From assembly GCA_012521855.1 (NCBI GenBank), contig JAAYLO010000302.1, positions 1-5,560 of the forward strand: a DNA stretch of 5,560 nt. The letters run 5' to 3'. Under the pieces are notes generated by a model that was given only the letters and a program-made list of their open reading frames with translations, ran no database searches and was not told the DNA's origin. Positions 1-5,382 of the stretch are shown here, in pieces; positions within the stretch are counted from its first letter, which is position 1, and every line of letters starts with the position of its first letter. The position numbers were made by a program, and so were the translations under genes. This DNA comes from Halanaerobiaceae bacterium (GTDB lineage: Bacteria; Bacillota; Halanaerobiia; Halanaerobiales; DTU029).

Positions 1-177
1 CTAAAAGAAAGCCGGGAATTGATTAAAATCCGTTTCAGGACAATGCTCCAGAGTCAGCTGGAAATCCTGGACAGAGATGATGAAGAAAAAGCAGAAGTTT
101 ATCCAGATGTTCACATAGAGGAAGATATTGCTGCAGGCAGCCTGGAATTAGAAGATGAGATAGAAAATTATGAATAA
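1..177 (+). CDS. divIVA: DivIVA-family protein, C-terminal fragment
   Basis: The reading frame is open from base 1 and ends at TAA 175-177, giving the last 58 residues; the start lies outside the window. The segment IKIRFRTMLQSQLEIL is the pattern seen near the C-terminal end of the DivIVA coiled coil (basic/aromatic residues followed by L..QLE.L), and it is followed by a very acidic tail of about 35 residues rich in E and D. DivIVA proteins are cytoplasmic scaffolds that bind curved membrane at septa and poles and help place the division or sporulation machinery. The diagnostic N-terminal lipid-binding domain is not visible, so another coiled-coil protein is possible. A hairpin terminator follows directly, so this is the last gene of its operon. 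Confidence 0.68.
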   Translation, partial: LKESRELIKIRFRTMLQSQLEILDRDDEEKAEVYPDVHIEEDIAAGSLELEDEIENYE

Positions 178-184
178 AGCAGAA

Positions 185-209
185 ACGCCCTTTAAAAAGG
201 GTGTTTTTT
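185..209 (+). terminator. Intrinsic terminator after divIVA
   Basis: The arms 185-192 (ACGCCCTT) and 197-204 (AAGGGTGT) pair over 8 positions with one G-T wobble, around a 4-nt loop, and run into a T tract (204-209). It sits 8 bases past the stop of the DivIVA-like gene and separates that operon from the next. Confidence 0.85.
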
Positions 210-212
210 ATT

Positions 213-239
213 GGAACAAAAATTTAACTCAGCCGTCTA
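213..239 (+). promoter_or_regulatory. Possible ECF-sigma promoter for the secreted protein gene
   Basis: GGAAC (213-217) and CGTCTA (234-239) are separated by exactly 16 bases. This matches the general ECF (group 4 sigma factor) pattern of a -35 ending in AAC and a -10 starting with CGTC, as known for the SigW/SigM/SigX type in Bacillus. It lies just past the divIVA terminator and 36 bases before the start codon, leaving a leader of about 30 nt with room for the ribosome binding site at 260-264. I see no good housekeeping -35/-10 pair in the same gap. The match is by eye, and no ECF sigma gene is in the window. Confidence 0.45.
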
Positions 240-275
240 AAGTAATAGAAATCATGATGAGGAGATGACAGAGAG

Positions 276-1085
276 ATGAAGAACAAAAATATTTTATTAG
301 TCCTGCTGGCTTATATATTATTATTTGTATCTGCTGTATTTGCCGGGGTAAATGATGAAACAGCAATGGACCTTTATGGAAGAATCAGCAAAATAACCCT
401 TGATGAACAGGGTAATATAAAGGAAGTTCACCTGGAAAATACAGTTGAAGAAGGCGAGCCGTATGATAAAGTAGTAGTCATCATCACTGACGAAACTGAT
501 ATTATAAACGGCCATATCAGTGAACTAAAAGAAGGAGAGATTGTCGGTATTGTCTTCAAAGAAGGACCAATTATGATGCTCTATCCTCCCCGGATAGAGG
601 CAGAATTGATAATGTTCGGAGGCGGAGAAGATGCAGCCCGGATCATGGTTCCTGTTGATCTGGAGAGAGAAAGAAATGATCAGAAAAGTGTAGATGAAGG
701 ACACTCCCCCTGGAAACTGGATCCTGTTTTTGTGACACAGGTATTTGTGAGCCTGGAGATATCTCCTGAAGGGATATCAGGTGAATATCCTGTCAGGAGT
801 GAAGAGTTGGTATTGGAGGATATAACTGAAGAGAAAGCAGTAGTATCCGTAAGAACAGAAGATTCACCAATAAGCAGGGTTTATCTCGAAAGGCTAATAA
901 AACGGGGACCCGGCGGTATCTGGACAGTGACCGGATATGACCTGAAAGAAGATGAAATAATTGAAGCATTTTTGAGCTTGATAGATGAAAAAAGAACCCC
1001 CGCTGAATTAATAGATTTTATTGATAAAAATATTTCATATTTGTCAAAAGAAAGTGCTGCGGATATGATTGCTAAATTAGAATGA
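276..1085 (+). CDS. Secreted protein of unknown function, N-terminal part of a stop-split gene
   Basis: I do not recognise a named family. The 269 residues begin with a clear signal peptide (KNK, hydrophobic core to about residue 19, AVFA before a likely cut after 23), so the product is exported. Residues about 31-113 alternate beta-type segments (YGRISKI, VVVIIT, EGEIVGIVF) and end with YPPRIEAELI, looking like a small beta barrel. Residues about 145-222 form a second module ending GPGGIWTVTGYD, a style seen in Firmicute envelope proteins. Residues 225-269 are helical. The start ATG 276 has AGGAG at 260-264, 11 bases upstream; nearby upstream ATGs (254, 265) run into stops at once. The frame ends at TGA 1083-1085 but stays open beyond it for 334 more codons, so this is probably the front part of a longer protein. 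A possible ECF-type promoter precedes it. Confidence 0.8.
   Translation: MKNKNILLVLLAYILLFVSAVFAGVNDETAMDLYGRISKITLDEQGNIKEVHLENTVEEGEPYDKVVVIITDETDIINGHISELKEGEIVGIVFKEGPIMMLYPPRIEAELIMFGGGEDAARIMVPVDLERERNDQKSVDEGHSPWKLDPVFVTQVFVSLEISPEGISGEYPVRSEELVLEDITEEKAVVSVRTEDSPISRVYLERLIKRGPGGIWTVTGYDLKEDEIIEAFLSLIDEKRTPAELIDFIDKNISYLSKESAADMIAKLE
1083..1085 (+). other. In-frame TGA separating two halves of one reading frame
   Basis: The ORFs at 276-1085 and 1092-2090 share one frame; only this TGA interrupts 605 codons (276-2090). Around it the protein reads IAKLE-stop-CQLIYLSRLEEKYF, which is continuous helical sequence on both sides. The second half has no Shine-Dalgarno motif. A one-base change (for example from GGA, CGA, TGG or GAA) would create the stop. 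A sequencing error or real recoding cannot be excluded. Confidence 0.6.
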
Positions 1086-1091
1086 TGCCAG

Positions 1092-2090
1092 TTGATTTAT
1101 TTGTCCCGGCTGGAAGAAAAATATTTTGATGATAAGATACAGGGAAAACTCAGCGAATTATATCTACAGGATTTTAATCCTGACAGCCTTAATGATATTG
1201 TAAGTATTAACGAGATGGAAGATGCAGAAACAAAGGAATTATTACTGGCAACAGTGAGGGCAGGCTTCAAAGTGGAGGCTGCAGAGGGAGTCTTTTACCC
1301 GGTAATCAATTATGAATTTTATAAAAGGTATATACCCTATCTCACAGCGGATTATAGTGATTATATTAAGCTGATGGCCCTGGAGTCCAGTACACCCCCC
1401 GCAGCAGACGCTGCTTTAGTTATAGGATGGGACCAGCTGATAAAAAGGGCTGTAGCACAGGAAGCCTTTTTAAGGGAATACCCGGAATCTATAAAAATTG
1501 ATGAAGTAAGAGTCCTTTATGAAAAGTACCTGAATTATGTATTTTACGGATTGAATAATACACCGCTTTTTGACTATGATACAAAAAGGATGAGAGAAGA
1601 AGCCAGAAATGGATATCTGGATATGACCAGGGCCGGGCTGGATAGTGAATTGATAAGAGAATTGGGCTTATTCATGAATCTCCTTAATGGGAATGATTGT
1701 CTATTGACAGAAGAACTTGATAATTACCGGAAAAAAATCCTGGAAAATATACTTTTCAGTTATGAATTCTATTCTCAAATACTGAAAGATAAACTCAGGG
1801 CCATGCAGAAAAATATTGATATCCTGAAAGAAGAGAGTGAAATTCAAAAAATTCATGAGTCCAATTATGGCGGCATGTATCAGATGACCGGGCTATTAAG
1901 GGCAAGGGAAAATGAACTGCTCTTTGATGCAGTTGAAGTAGTATTTCCCGTTAATTATAAAGGGCATTTTACACCGGGAAAGAGATATGAGTATTATATT
2001 GATGCAGCCATGGGAGGCAGGAGAAGTATAATGGTTAAAGATGATTTTGGAGTATGGCATTCATTCAACTGGCGGGAATCAATTGAGTAA
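1092..2090 (+). CDS. C-terminal part of the stop-split secreted protein
   Basis: The open frame gives 332 residues if started at TTG 1092, but no ribosome binding motif precedes that codon and no signal peptide is present, so independent translation is doubtful. It is in the same frame as the secreted protein upstream and most likely its C-terminal portion (residues 273-604 of the joined product). Residues 1-250 are mostly helical, with EGVFYPVINYEFYKRY at about 65-80, DAALVIGWDQL at 106-116 and FYGLNNTPLFDYDTK at 151-165. From memory, similar motif strings occur in unnamed Firmicute exported proteins, but I cannot name the family. Residues 245-332 form a charged helix and then a beta-rich end (FDAVEVVFPVNY, GVWHSFNW). 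TAA 2088-2090 is followed by a strong terminator. If translated alone it would be cytoplasmic, unlike the expected full protein. Confidence 0.62.
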   Translation: MIYLSRLEEKYFDDKIQGKLSELYLQDFNPDSLNDIVSINEMEDAETKELLLATVRAGFKVEAAEGVFYPVINYEFYKRYIPYLTADYSDYIKLMALESSTPPAADAALVIGWDQLIKRAVAQEAFLREYPESIKIDEVRVLYEKYLNYVFYGLNNTPLFDYDTKRMREEARNGYLDMTRAGLDSELIRELGLFMNLLNGNDCLLTEELDNYRKKILENILFSYEFYSQILKDKLRAMQKNIDILKEESEIQKIHESNYGGMYQMTGLLRARENELLFDAVEVVFPVNYKGHFTPGKRYEYYIDAAMGGRRSIMVKDDFGVWHSFNWRESIE

Positions 2091-2107
2091 TGATAATATC
2101 TGGCTGG

Positions 2108-2145
2108 AGAAGTATCAGGCCGACTGACAGGCCTGATACTTTTTT
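2108..2145 (+). terminator. Strong intrinsic terminator
   Basis: The arms 2111-2121 (AGTATCAGGCC) and 2130-2140 (GGCCTGATACT) pair perfectly over 11 bp around an 8-nt loop, and A-T or wobble pairs can extend the base down to 2108/2143. Five to six Ts follow. It closes the stop-split gene about 20 bases after its TAA. Confidence 0.93.
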
Positions 2146-2253
2146 GTGTCCTGGCCTGTTTCAGTATTCTTTCTTCAATCTAAAGGCAGGAAAATAGATA
2201 ATGCAATGGAAAATTTAGAAGCAGAATTTTCTTAAACAAAAAAAGGGAAAAAG

Positions 2254-2273
2254 CAGGTATTTGGGAATGCCTG
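2254..2273 (+). other. Short hairpin in intergenic leader
   Basis: CAGGTATT (2254-2261) pairs with AATGCCTG (2266-2273) over 8 bp with one wobble, around the loop TGGG. No T tract follows on the + strand. On the - strand it would be followed by a C/T-rich run, but no - strand gene ends here. The rest of 2146-2331 is AT-rich non-coding sequence without any supported gene. Confidence 0.35.
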
Positions 2274-2279
2274 TAGAAT

Positions 2280-2308
2280 TTGTAAAATATCCAGATATTA
2301 GATAAAAC
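2280..2308 (+). promoter_or_regulatory. Weak candidate housekeeping promoter for the Tim44-like gene
   Basis: TTGTAA (2280-2285) and TAAAAC (2303-2308) have a 17-base spacer. The gene that follows lies beyond a strong terminator and therefore needs its own promoter in 2146-2331. The -10 is a poor match to TATAAT, so this is only a candidate. Confidence 0.28.
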
Positions 2309-2331
2309 TAATAAAAGAGGAGAAAGGGGTT

Positions 2332-3246
2332 ATGAGGAGAATAATGAAAAAACCTGATAAAAAAATCATAATTCTCAGTTTACTGCTAATCCTGGTATTG
2401 GGTTTTTCCCAGTTGGCTTTTTCCCGGGCAGGAGGTGGCGGAAGCAGCAGCCTGGGCAGTGGAGGAGGCAGTGGCGGAGGAAGTTATGGTGGAGGAAGTT
2501 ATGGTGGAGGTAGTTCCTGGGGCAGAAGTTATAGAGACAGCAGTGATGATGGTTTTACGACGATACTTGCTATATTTCTTTTACCTTTTTATCTATTGTA
2601 TGCTATAGTATCTAAAGTGGAACAGAATAAGTTAACAAAAGGATATCAAGAGGCTACAAGAAGGTATGAAGAGATTGCCGGGAGCTATGAAGATGTTTCA
2701 AGGAAATACGAAGAGATTTTAATGAAATATAACGAGGAGACCAGAAAATCAAGAGAAATATTAGAAAAATTGGAAGCAAAAGATTCATCATGGGATTTAT
2801 ATAATATTAAAGCAGATATTGAAATGGCCTATTTTAAAGTACAGGAAGCCTGGATGGAACGGGATCAGTCAATAGCCCGGGAATATATGAGTGACAGGCT
2901 GTATAACAAACACAAAACACAGACAGATTTGATGATCAAACAACATCGCAAGAATATCCTGTTGAACATAAACCTGATTGACTCCACCATAGTTCAGGTT
3001 GTAGATTATAAAGATGATAGTAAGGATATGATGTGGGTGTTAATTAAGGGCTCAATGATTGATTATATAATTGATGACCGGACAGGAGAAGTACTATCTG
3101 GAGATCCAGATACTGCTGAACTATTTTATGAGTTGTGGAGATTTGTCCGCGGCCGGAGAAGATGGGTACTGGATGAAATTGATCAGACTGTTACACCGGA
3201 AGATTTTGAAAAGATGAAGAGTTTTTCTGAAGAGCTCGGAGCTTAG
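2332..3246 (+). CDS. Membrane-anchored Tim44-like domain protein
   Basis: A 304-residue protein. In order: basic N-terminus and hydrophobic signal-type segment (residues 11-30, with a likely cut near SRA, 31-33); a Gly/Ser/Tyr-rich low-complexity stretch (33-62); a transmembrane helix (about 75-94, LAIFLLPFYLLYAIV); a charged coiled coil (97-148) with repeated Y-E-E/Y-E-D steps; and a Tim44-like domain (about 155-287) with the family's hallmarks VQEAWMERD (170-178), MSDRLYNKHK (186-195), IDDRTGEVLSGD (247-258) and WRFVRGRRRWVLDEI (269-283). In mitochondria Tim44 tethers the import motor to the inner membrane; in bacteria the domain occurs in poorly studied membrane proteins and may bind lipid or partner proteins. 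ATG 2332 has AGGAG at 2318-2322, 9 bases away; ATG 2344 is in frame but too far from it. The gene appears monocistronic. Confidence 0.85.
   Translation: MRRIMKKPDKKIIILSLLLILVLGFSQLAFSRAGGGGSSSLGSGGGSGGGSYGGGSYGGGSSWGRSYRDSSDDGFTTILAIFLLPFYLLYAIVSKVEQNKLTKGYQEATRRYEEIAGSYEDVSRKYEEILMKYNEETRKSREILEKLEAKDSSWDLYNIKADIEMAYFKVQEAWMERDQSIAREYMSDRLYNKHKTQTDLMIKQHRKNILLNINLIDSTIVQVVDYKDDSKDMMWVLIKGSMIDYIIDDRTGEVLSGDPDTAELFYELWRFVRGRRRWVLDEIDQTVTPEDFEKMKSFSEELGA
2481..2510 (+). repeat. Tandem 15-bp repeat in the Gly-rich segment
   Basis: AAGTTATGGTGGAGG occurs twice head to tail (2481-2495 and 2496-2510), encoding SYGGG-SYGGG, next to degenerate flanking GGAGG copies. This length invites replication slippage, so copy number may vary between strains without breaking the frame. 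Confidence 0.9.
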
Positions 3247-3247
3247 T

Positions 3248-3355
3248 GCAATAAATTCAAATAACGGAATACTTGATGCAGCTGAAAAACTTTTTGCAGA
3301 AAAGGGCTTTGATGGTGCCAGGGTGATATATTGGATTCATTATTTTCTATATTGA
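3248..3355 (+). pseudogene. Remnant of a TetR-family regulator N-terminus
   Basis: The frame from 3248 to the TGA at 3353-3355 contains NGILDAAEKLFAEKGFDGARV, which is the first helix and turn of a TetR-family DNA-binding domain. The expected continuation (I A . . A G V and a Y Y . F . . K E element) is missing: after GARV only IYWIHYFLY follows before the stop, where IHYF may be the remains of the later YYF motif after a deletion. No ATG, GTG or TTG start with a ribosome binding site precedes it, and the frame overlaps the 3' end of the Tim44-like gene. It is best read as a dead gene fragment; the effector-binding domain is gone or too decayed to recognise. Confidence 0.65.
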
Positions 3356-3378
3356 TAAACCAGGTTTCGATATAATCC

Positions 3379-3555
3379 ATGAAAAAAACAGGGAGAAAAT
3401 CTATTATTATCAAAATTGCCGAGATGTTGATTGGTTCTGAAATAGAGATGCTGAGGCAGCTTGCTCTGGAAAAAGGAATGGATTTTCCAGGACCAGAAAA
3501 AGAAATCATGGTGGACAGGTATTATGCCTGTTCTTATTTTTTTATTTTTATTTAA
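3379..3555 (+). other. Small open frame, possible decayed regulator remnant
   Basis: A 58-codon ATG frame containing IAEMLIGSEIEMLRQLALEKGMDFPGPEKE, helical and gene-like in composition, but its last 15 or so codons run through a hairpin and T-rich terminator and encode YYACSYFFIFI. There is no Shine-Dalgarno motif. It could be a shifted leftover of the TetR effector domain that belonged with the preceding fragment; this is inference only. Confidence 0.25.
3513..3546 (+). terminator. Probable intrinsic terminator
   Basis: GGACAGG (3513-3519) pairs with CCTGTTC (3527-3533) with one G-T wobble, and a long T-rich run follows. It probably ended the lost TetR gene and now serves as the first recognisable terminator downstream of the Tim44-like gene. 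Confidence 0.6.
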
Positions 3556-3572
3556 CTAAACAGTCAGTTAAA
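3551..3572 (+). promoter_or_regulatory. Inverted repeat, possible TetR-type operator
   Basis: TTTAACT (3551-3557) and AGTTAAA (3566-3572) are perfect inverted arms around 8 bases (AAACAGTC). ACT/AGT arms and this length are common in TetR-family operators, and a TetR remnant lies about 200 bases upstream. It may be a relic binding site, or a weak hairpin continuing the terminator region. Confidence 0.3.
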
Positions 3573-3702
3573 AACAAAAAACTATAAGTATGTTCTGGTG
3601 GAAGATTTTAATGCTTTTAATAATTTATATCTTAATACAGCTTACTTTAGTGAAAAGGAAAAAATATATCTACATGTTAAAAATAAAGAAATAATCATAT
3701 AA
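3556..3702 (+). other. Unassigned AT-rich open stretch
   Basis: One frame is open from just after TAA 3553-3555 to TAA 3700-3702 and reads YKYVLVEDFNAFNNLYLN and on to KNKEIII, protein-like but without an ATG or ribosome binding site. A second frame, ATG 3590 to TAA 3692-3694, encodes a 34-residue hydrophobic peptide (MFWWKILMLLIIYILIQL...), also without a ribosome binding site. Neither is supported as a gene. From 3703 to 3815 I see only AT-rich sequence and no convincing promoter for the LysM gene. Confidence 0.2.
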
Positions 3703-3815
3703 AGCTTATCTGTATATGGAAATCAGTAAAGTTTTTTAACAGAAATTTTTGAATGCAGGGGATCTTTATAGCAAATAATATAGCTGAAAAATATGATCAG
3801 GAAGAGGGAGAAAAA

Positions 3816-4517
3816 TTGAAAAAAGCAATTATGGTTTTATTGGTCTTAGCGGTAATAGCAGGAAATAATATGTCTGTAAAGGCATATGTACCAGGCAGGG
3901 CATATTTTGATGCAAAAAATAATAACTATATGTATATAGTAAAGTCAGGAGACACATTATATAATATTGCACGGATCTTTAAAATCAGTCTTGAAGAATT
4001 ACAGGGTCTAAATTATGATGTGAAACCAGAAGCACTCAGGGTAGGTGATAAGCTGATTATCAGGATAAATAAAAAGCTGAAATTCCATTTTGTAAGAGCT
4101 GATGATACTATCTGGGGGATAAGTCATTCCAGTGGTTTATCAGCAAATGATATAATTGCTTATAATCAGCTGGAAAACCCTTCTTACATAATTCCAGGCG
4201 AGCTTATCTTTTTACCTGATATAATTGCGGAAAATAGAAATATTAAGATCATGGGATTTGAGAAGAAATACGGTACTGCTTATGTTTCAGGAATAGCCAG
4301 GATTTTTGAGGCTACAGTCAGTTATGCTTTTGAAAGCAGGGATAGAAAAGTACTGAAAGAGGGTTTCACGACTGCATCAGTTGGAGCACCGGATTGGGGG
4401 AGGTTTGATATTCAGGACACTATCCCCGGAGGGGCTCAAATAATTGCGGTTTTCTCCATAAGCCCTAAAGACAGCAGCAGACAGGATCTTATAAGACTGG
4501 ATCTAAATAATGCTTGA
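3816..4517 (+). CDS. Secreted double-LysM, Gmad2-domain protein
   Basis: A 233-residue protein read from TTG 3816, chosen because AGGGAG (3805-3810) lies 5 bases upstream and because this start puts a normal signal peptide at the N-terminus (KKAIMVLLVLAVIAG, likely cut after VKA at 23). The longer frame from ATG 3753 would bury that signal behind 21 charged residues. Two LysM domains follow: about 39-83 (YIVKSGDTLYNIARIF...LRVGDKLIIR) and 91-134 (FVRADDTIWGIS...IIPGELIFLP); they bind glycan of peptidoglycan. Residues 145-231 match Gmad2, an immunoglobulin-like domain linked to spores and germination: VSGIARIFEATVSY, GAPDWGRFD, AVFSISPKDSS. LysM plus Gmad2 suggests a wall- or spore-associated structural or adhesive protein without an enzymatic domain. 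Its promoter is not recognisable; sporulation control is possible but not shown. The next promoter overlaps its 3' end. Confidence 0.86.
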   Translation: MKKAIMVLLVLAVIAGNNMSVKAYVPGRAYFDAKNNNYMYIVKSGDTLYNIARIFKISLEELQGLNYDVKPEALRVGDKLIIRINKKLKFHFVRADDTIWGISHSSGLSANDIIAYNQLENPSYIIPGELIFLPDIIAENRNIKIMGFEKKYGTAYVSGIARIFEATVSYAFESRDRKVLKEGFTTASVGAPDWGRFDIQDTIPGGAQIIAVFSISPKDSSRQDLIRLDLNNA

Positions 4518-4541
4518 ATATTTTTACAGATATGTTATAAT
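4514..4541 (+). promoter_or_regulatory. Extended -10 promoter for the FMN riboswitch-ribU unit
   Basis: TTGAAT (4514-4519), a 16-base spacer, and TATAAT (4536-4541) preceded by TGT (4533-4535), an extended -10 signal. The -35 overlaps the stop codon of the LysM gene. Transcription should start near 4548, about 24 bases before the aptamer. Confidence 0.8.
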
Positions 4542-4571
4542 CATATTAAGGAAAAATGAATATCTGATATA

Positions 4572-4685
4572 TATCTTCAGGGCAGGGTGAAATTCCCGAC
4601 CGGCGGTATAGCCCGCGAACTCTTTTTAAAGAGCTGATCTGGTTAGATGCCAGAGCCGACAGTAAAGTCTGGATAGGAGAAGATA
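4572..4685 (+). promoter_or_regulatory. FMN riboswitch aptamer (RFN element)
   Basis: All conserved RFN blocks are present. P1 pairs TATCTTC (4572-4578) with GAAGATA (4679-4685). P2 is GGG..CCC around TGAAATT (4585-4597), then GACCGGCGG and GCCCGCGA (4598-4618) for P3. A variable arm CTCTTT/AAAGAG (4620-4633) follows, then GATCTGG..CCAGAGCCGACAG for P5 and P6, and GGATAGGAGAAGATA at the end. It binds flavin mononucleotide and shuts off riboflavin uptake or synthesis genes. Here it is followed by a terminator hairpin and a RibU-type transporter gene, so FMN should cause early termination. Confidence 0.97.
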
Positions 4686-4706
4686 GTTTTTTTGTATGAA
4701 AAGGAG

Positions 4707-4731
4707 TCCCTGATATATATCAGGGATTTTT
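4707..4731 (+). terminator. Riboswitch-controlled intrinsic terminator
   Basis: TCCCTGAT (4707-4714) pairs with ATCAGGGA (4719-4726), loop ATAT, followed by ATTTTTG. It lies 21 bases after the aptamer and before the ribU ribosome binding site, the usual place for an expression platform. Its 3' arm and loop (4712-4723) are perfectly complementary to 4564-4575 upstream of and into P1, a candidate antiterminator pairing. Confidence 0.88.
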
Positions 4732-4765
4732 GTTTTCCGCAAAAAAATATCAGGAGGAATGTATC

Positions 4766-5332
4766 ATGGAAGAGAGCAAAAACATGCTCAGGAAAAATAT
4801 GATTGATGTCAAGAAGATGGTAAAAATATCCCTGTTGATTGCCCTGGCATTTCTTTTAACTTATGTCCGGATGCCGCTTTTTTTTCTTCCCTTTTTCCCC
4901 CAGTATCTTAAACTGGATATTGCAGAACTCCCTGCACTGATAGCTGGATTTTTGTATGGCCCGGTTTCCGGCGTGCTGGTAGTATTTGTAAGGAATGTAC
5001 TGGATGCTCTGGCAAAGACTGATACAGGCGGTATCGGGGAGCTCTCCAATTTTATAGTAGGCAGTTCTTTTGTATTGACAGCAAGTATTATTTATAAACT
5101 GGATAAAAGCAAAAAAGGTGCCTTCAGGGGAGTAGTATTCGGGACTCTGGTTATGGCTGCCATTGCTGTCTTTTCAAACAAATATGTGATATTGCCTCTA
5201 TATGGTATTCCTGCAGAATGGAAATTTGTATTTTCTTTTATACTCCCATTTAACCTATTGAAGGGGACAGTAAATAGTATAGTAGTATTCCTGATTTATA
5301 AAAAAATAAGCATCCTTTTGAAATCAATATGA
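4766..5332 (+). CDS. ribU: Riboflavin ECF transporter substrate-binding subunit RibU
   Basis: A 188-residue integral membrane protein with about six hydrophobic segments (roughly 19-35, 36-46, 55-78, 96-110, 122-144, 154-180). Residues LKLDIAELPALIAGFLYGP (48-66), RNVLDAL (76-82), GELSNFIVG (91-99) and PFNLLKG (161-167) match the S-component pattern of RibU, which captures riboflavin in the membrane and hands it to the shared EcfA-EcfA'-EcfT energising module; none of these is encoded here. ATG 4766 has a perfect AGGAGG (4752-4757) 8 bases upstream; a TTG 36 bases earlier is in frame but lies in the terminator T run. Identity is strengthened by the FMN riboswitch directly upstream. Length and motifs look intact. 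A terminator 35 to 60 bases downstream makes it a single-gene unit. Confidence 0.93.
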   Translation: MEESKNMLRKNMIDVKKMVKISLLIALAFLLTYVRMPLFFLPFFPQYLKLDIAELPALIAGFLYGPVSGVLVVFVRNVLDALAKTDTGGIGELSNFIVGSSFVLTASIIYKLDKSKKGAFRGVVFGTLVMAAIAVFSNKYVILPLYGIPAEWKFVFSFILPFNLLKGTVNSIVVFLIYKKISILLKSI

Positions 5333-5333
5333 T

Positions 5334-5382
5334 AAGCATTATGTATAAAAAAGCATTGTGTAAAAGAAGCATTATGCATAAA
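5334..5382 (+). repeat. Three imperfect 16-17 bp tandem repeats
   Basis: AAGCATTATGTATAAA (5334), AAGCATTGTGTAAAAG (5351) and AAGCATTATGCATAAA (5367) follow each other directly. The third forms the 5' arm of the terminator; the first could pair with the same 3' arm with one wobble. Confidence 0.75.

Noticed and set aside
321..515. 64-codon open frame on the - strand
   Set aside because: It lies inside the secreted protein gene on the opposite strand, with no ribosome binding site or domain; a shadow frame.
1083..1130. Selenocysteine insertion at TGA 1083-1085
   Set aside because: The stop is followed by TGC (Cys), but the context is a charged helix rather than a redox site and I see only a weak CCAG/CTGG pairing downstream, not a convincing bacterial SECIS hairpin.
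3243..3509. 88-codon open frame on the - strand
   Set aside because: It is the mirror of the TetR remnant region, has no ribosome binding site and no recognisable protein pattern.
3590..3694. 34-residue hydrophobic microprotein starting MFWWKILMLLI
   Set aside because: It resembles a membrane peptide, but there is no ribosome binding site and a competing frame over the same bases looks equally coding; AT-rich DNA readily yields such peptides.
3749..3781. Housekeeping promoter for the LysM gene (TTGAAT with TATAG or TAATAT)
   Set aside because: The spacers are 12 or 21 bases, outside the workable range.
4730..4765. Upstream TTG start for ribU
   Set aside because: It lies in the terminator T run with no ribosome binding site, whereas ATG 4766 has AGGAGG at ideal spacing.
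4861..5049. 62-codon open frame on the - strand
   Set aside because: It is antisense to ribU, whose motifs and codon pattern are clear; a shadow frame.
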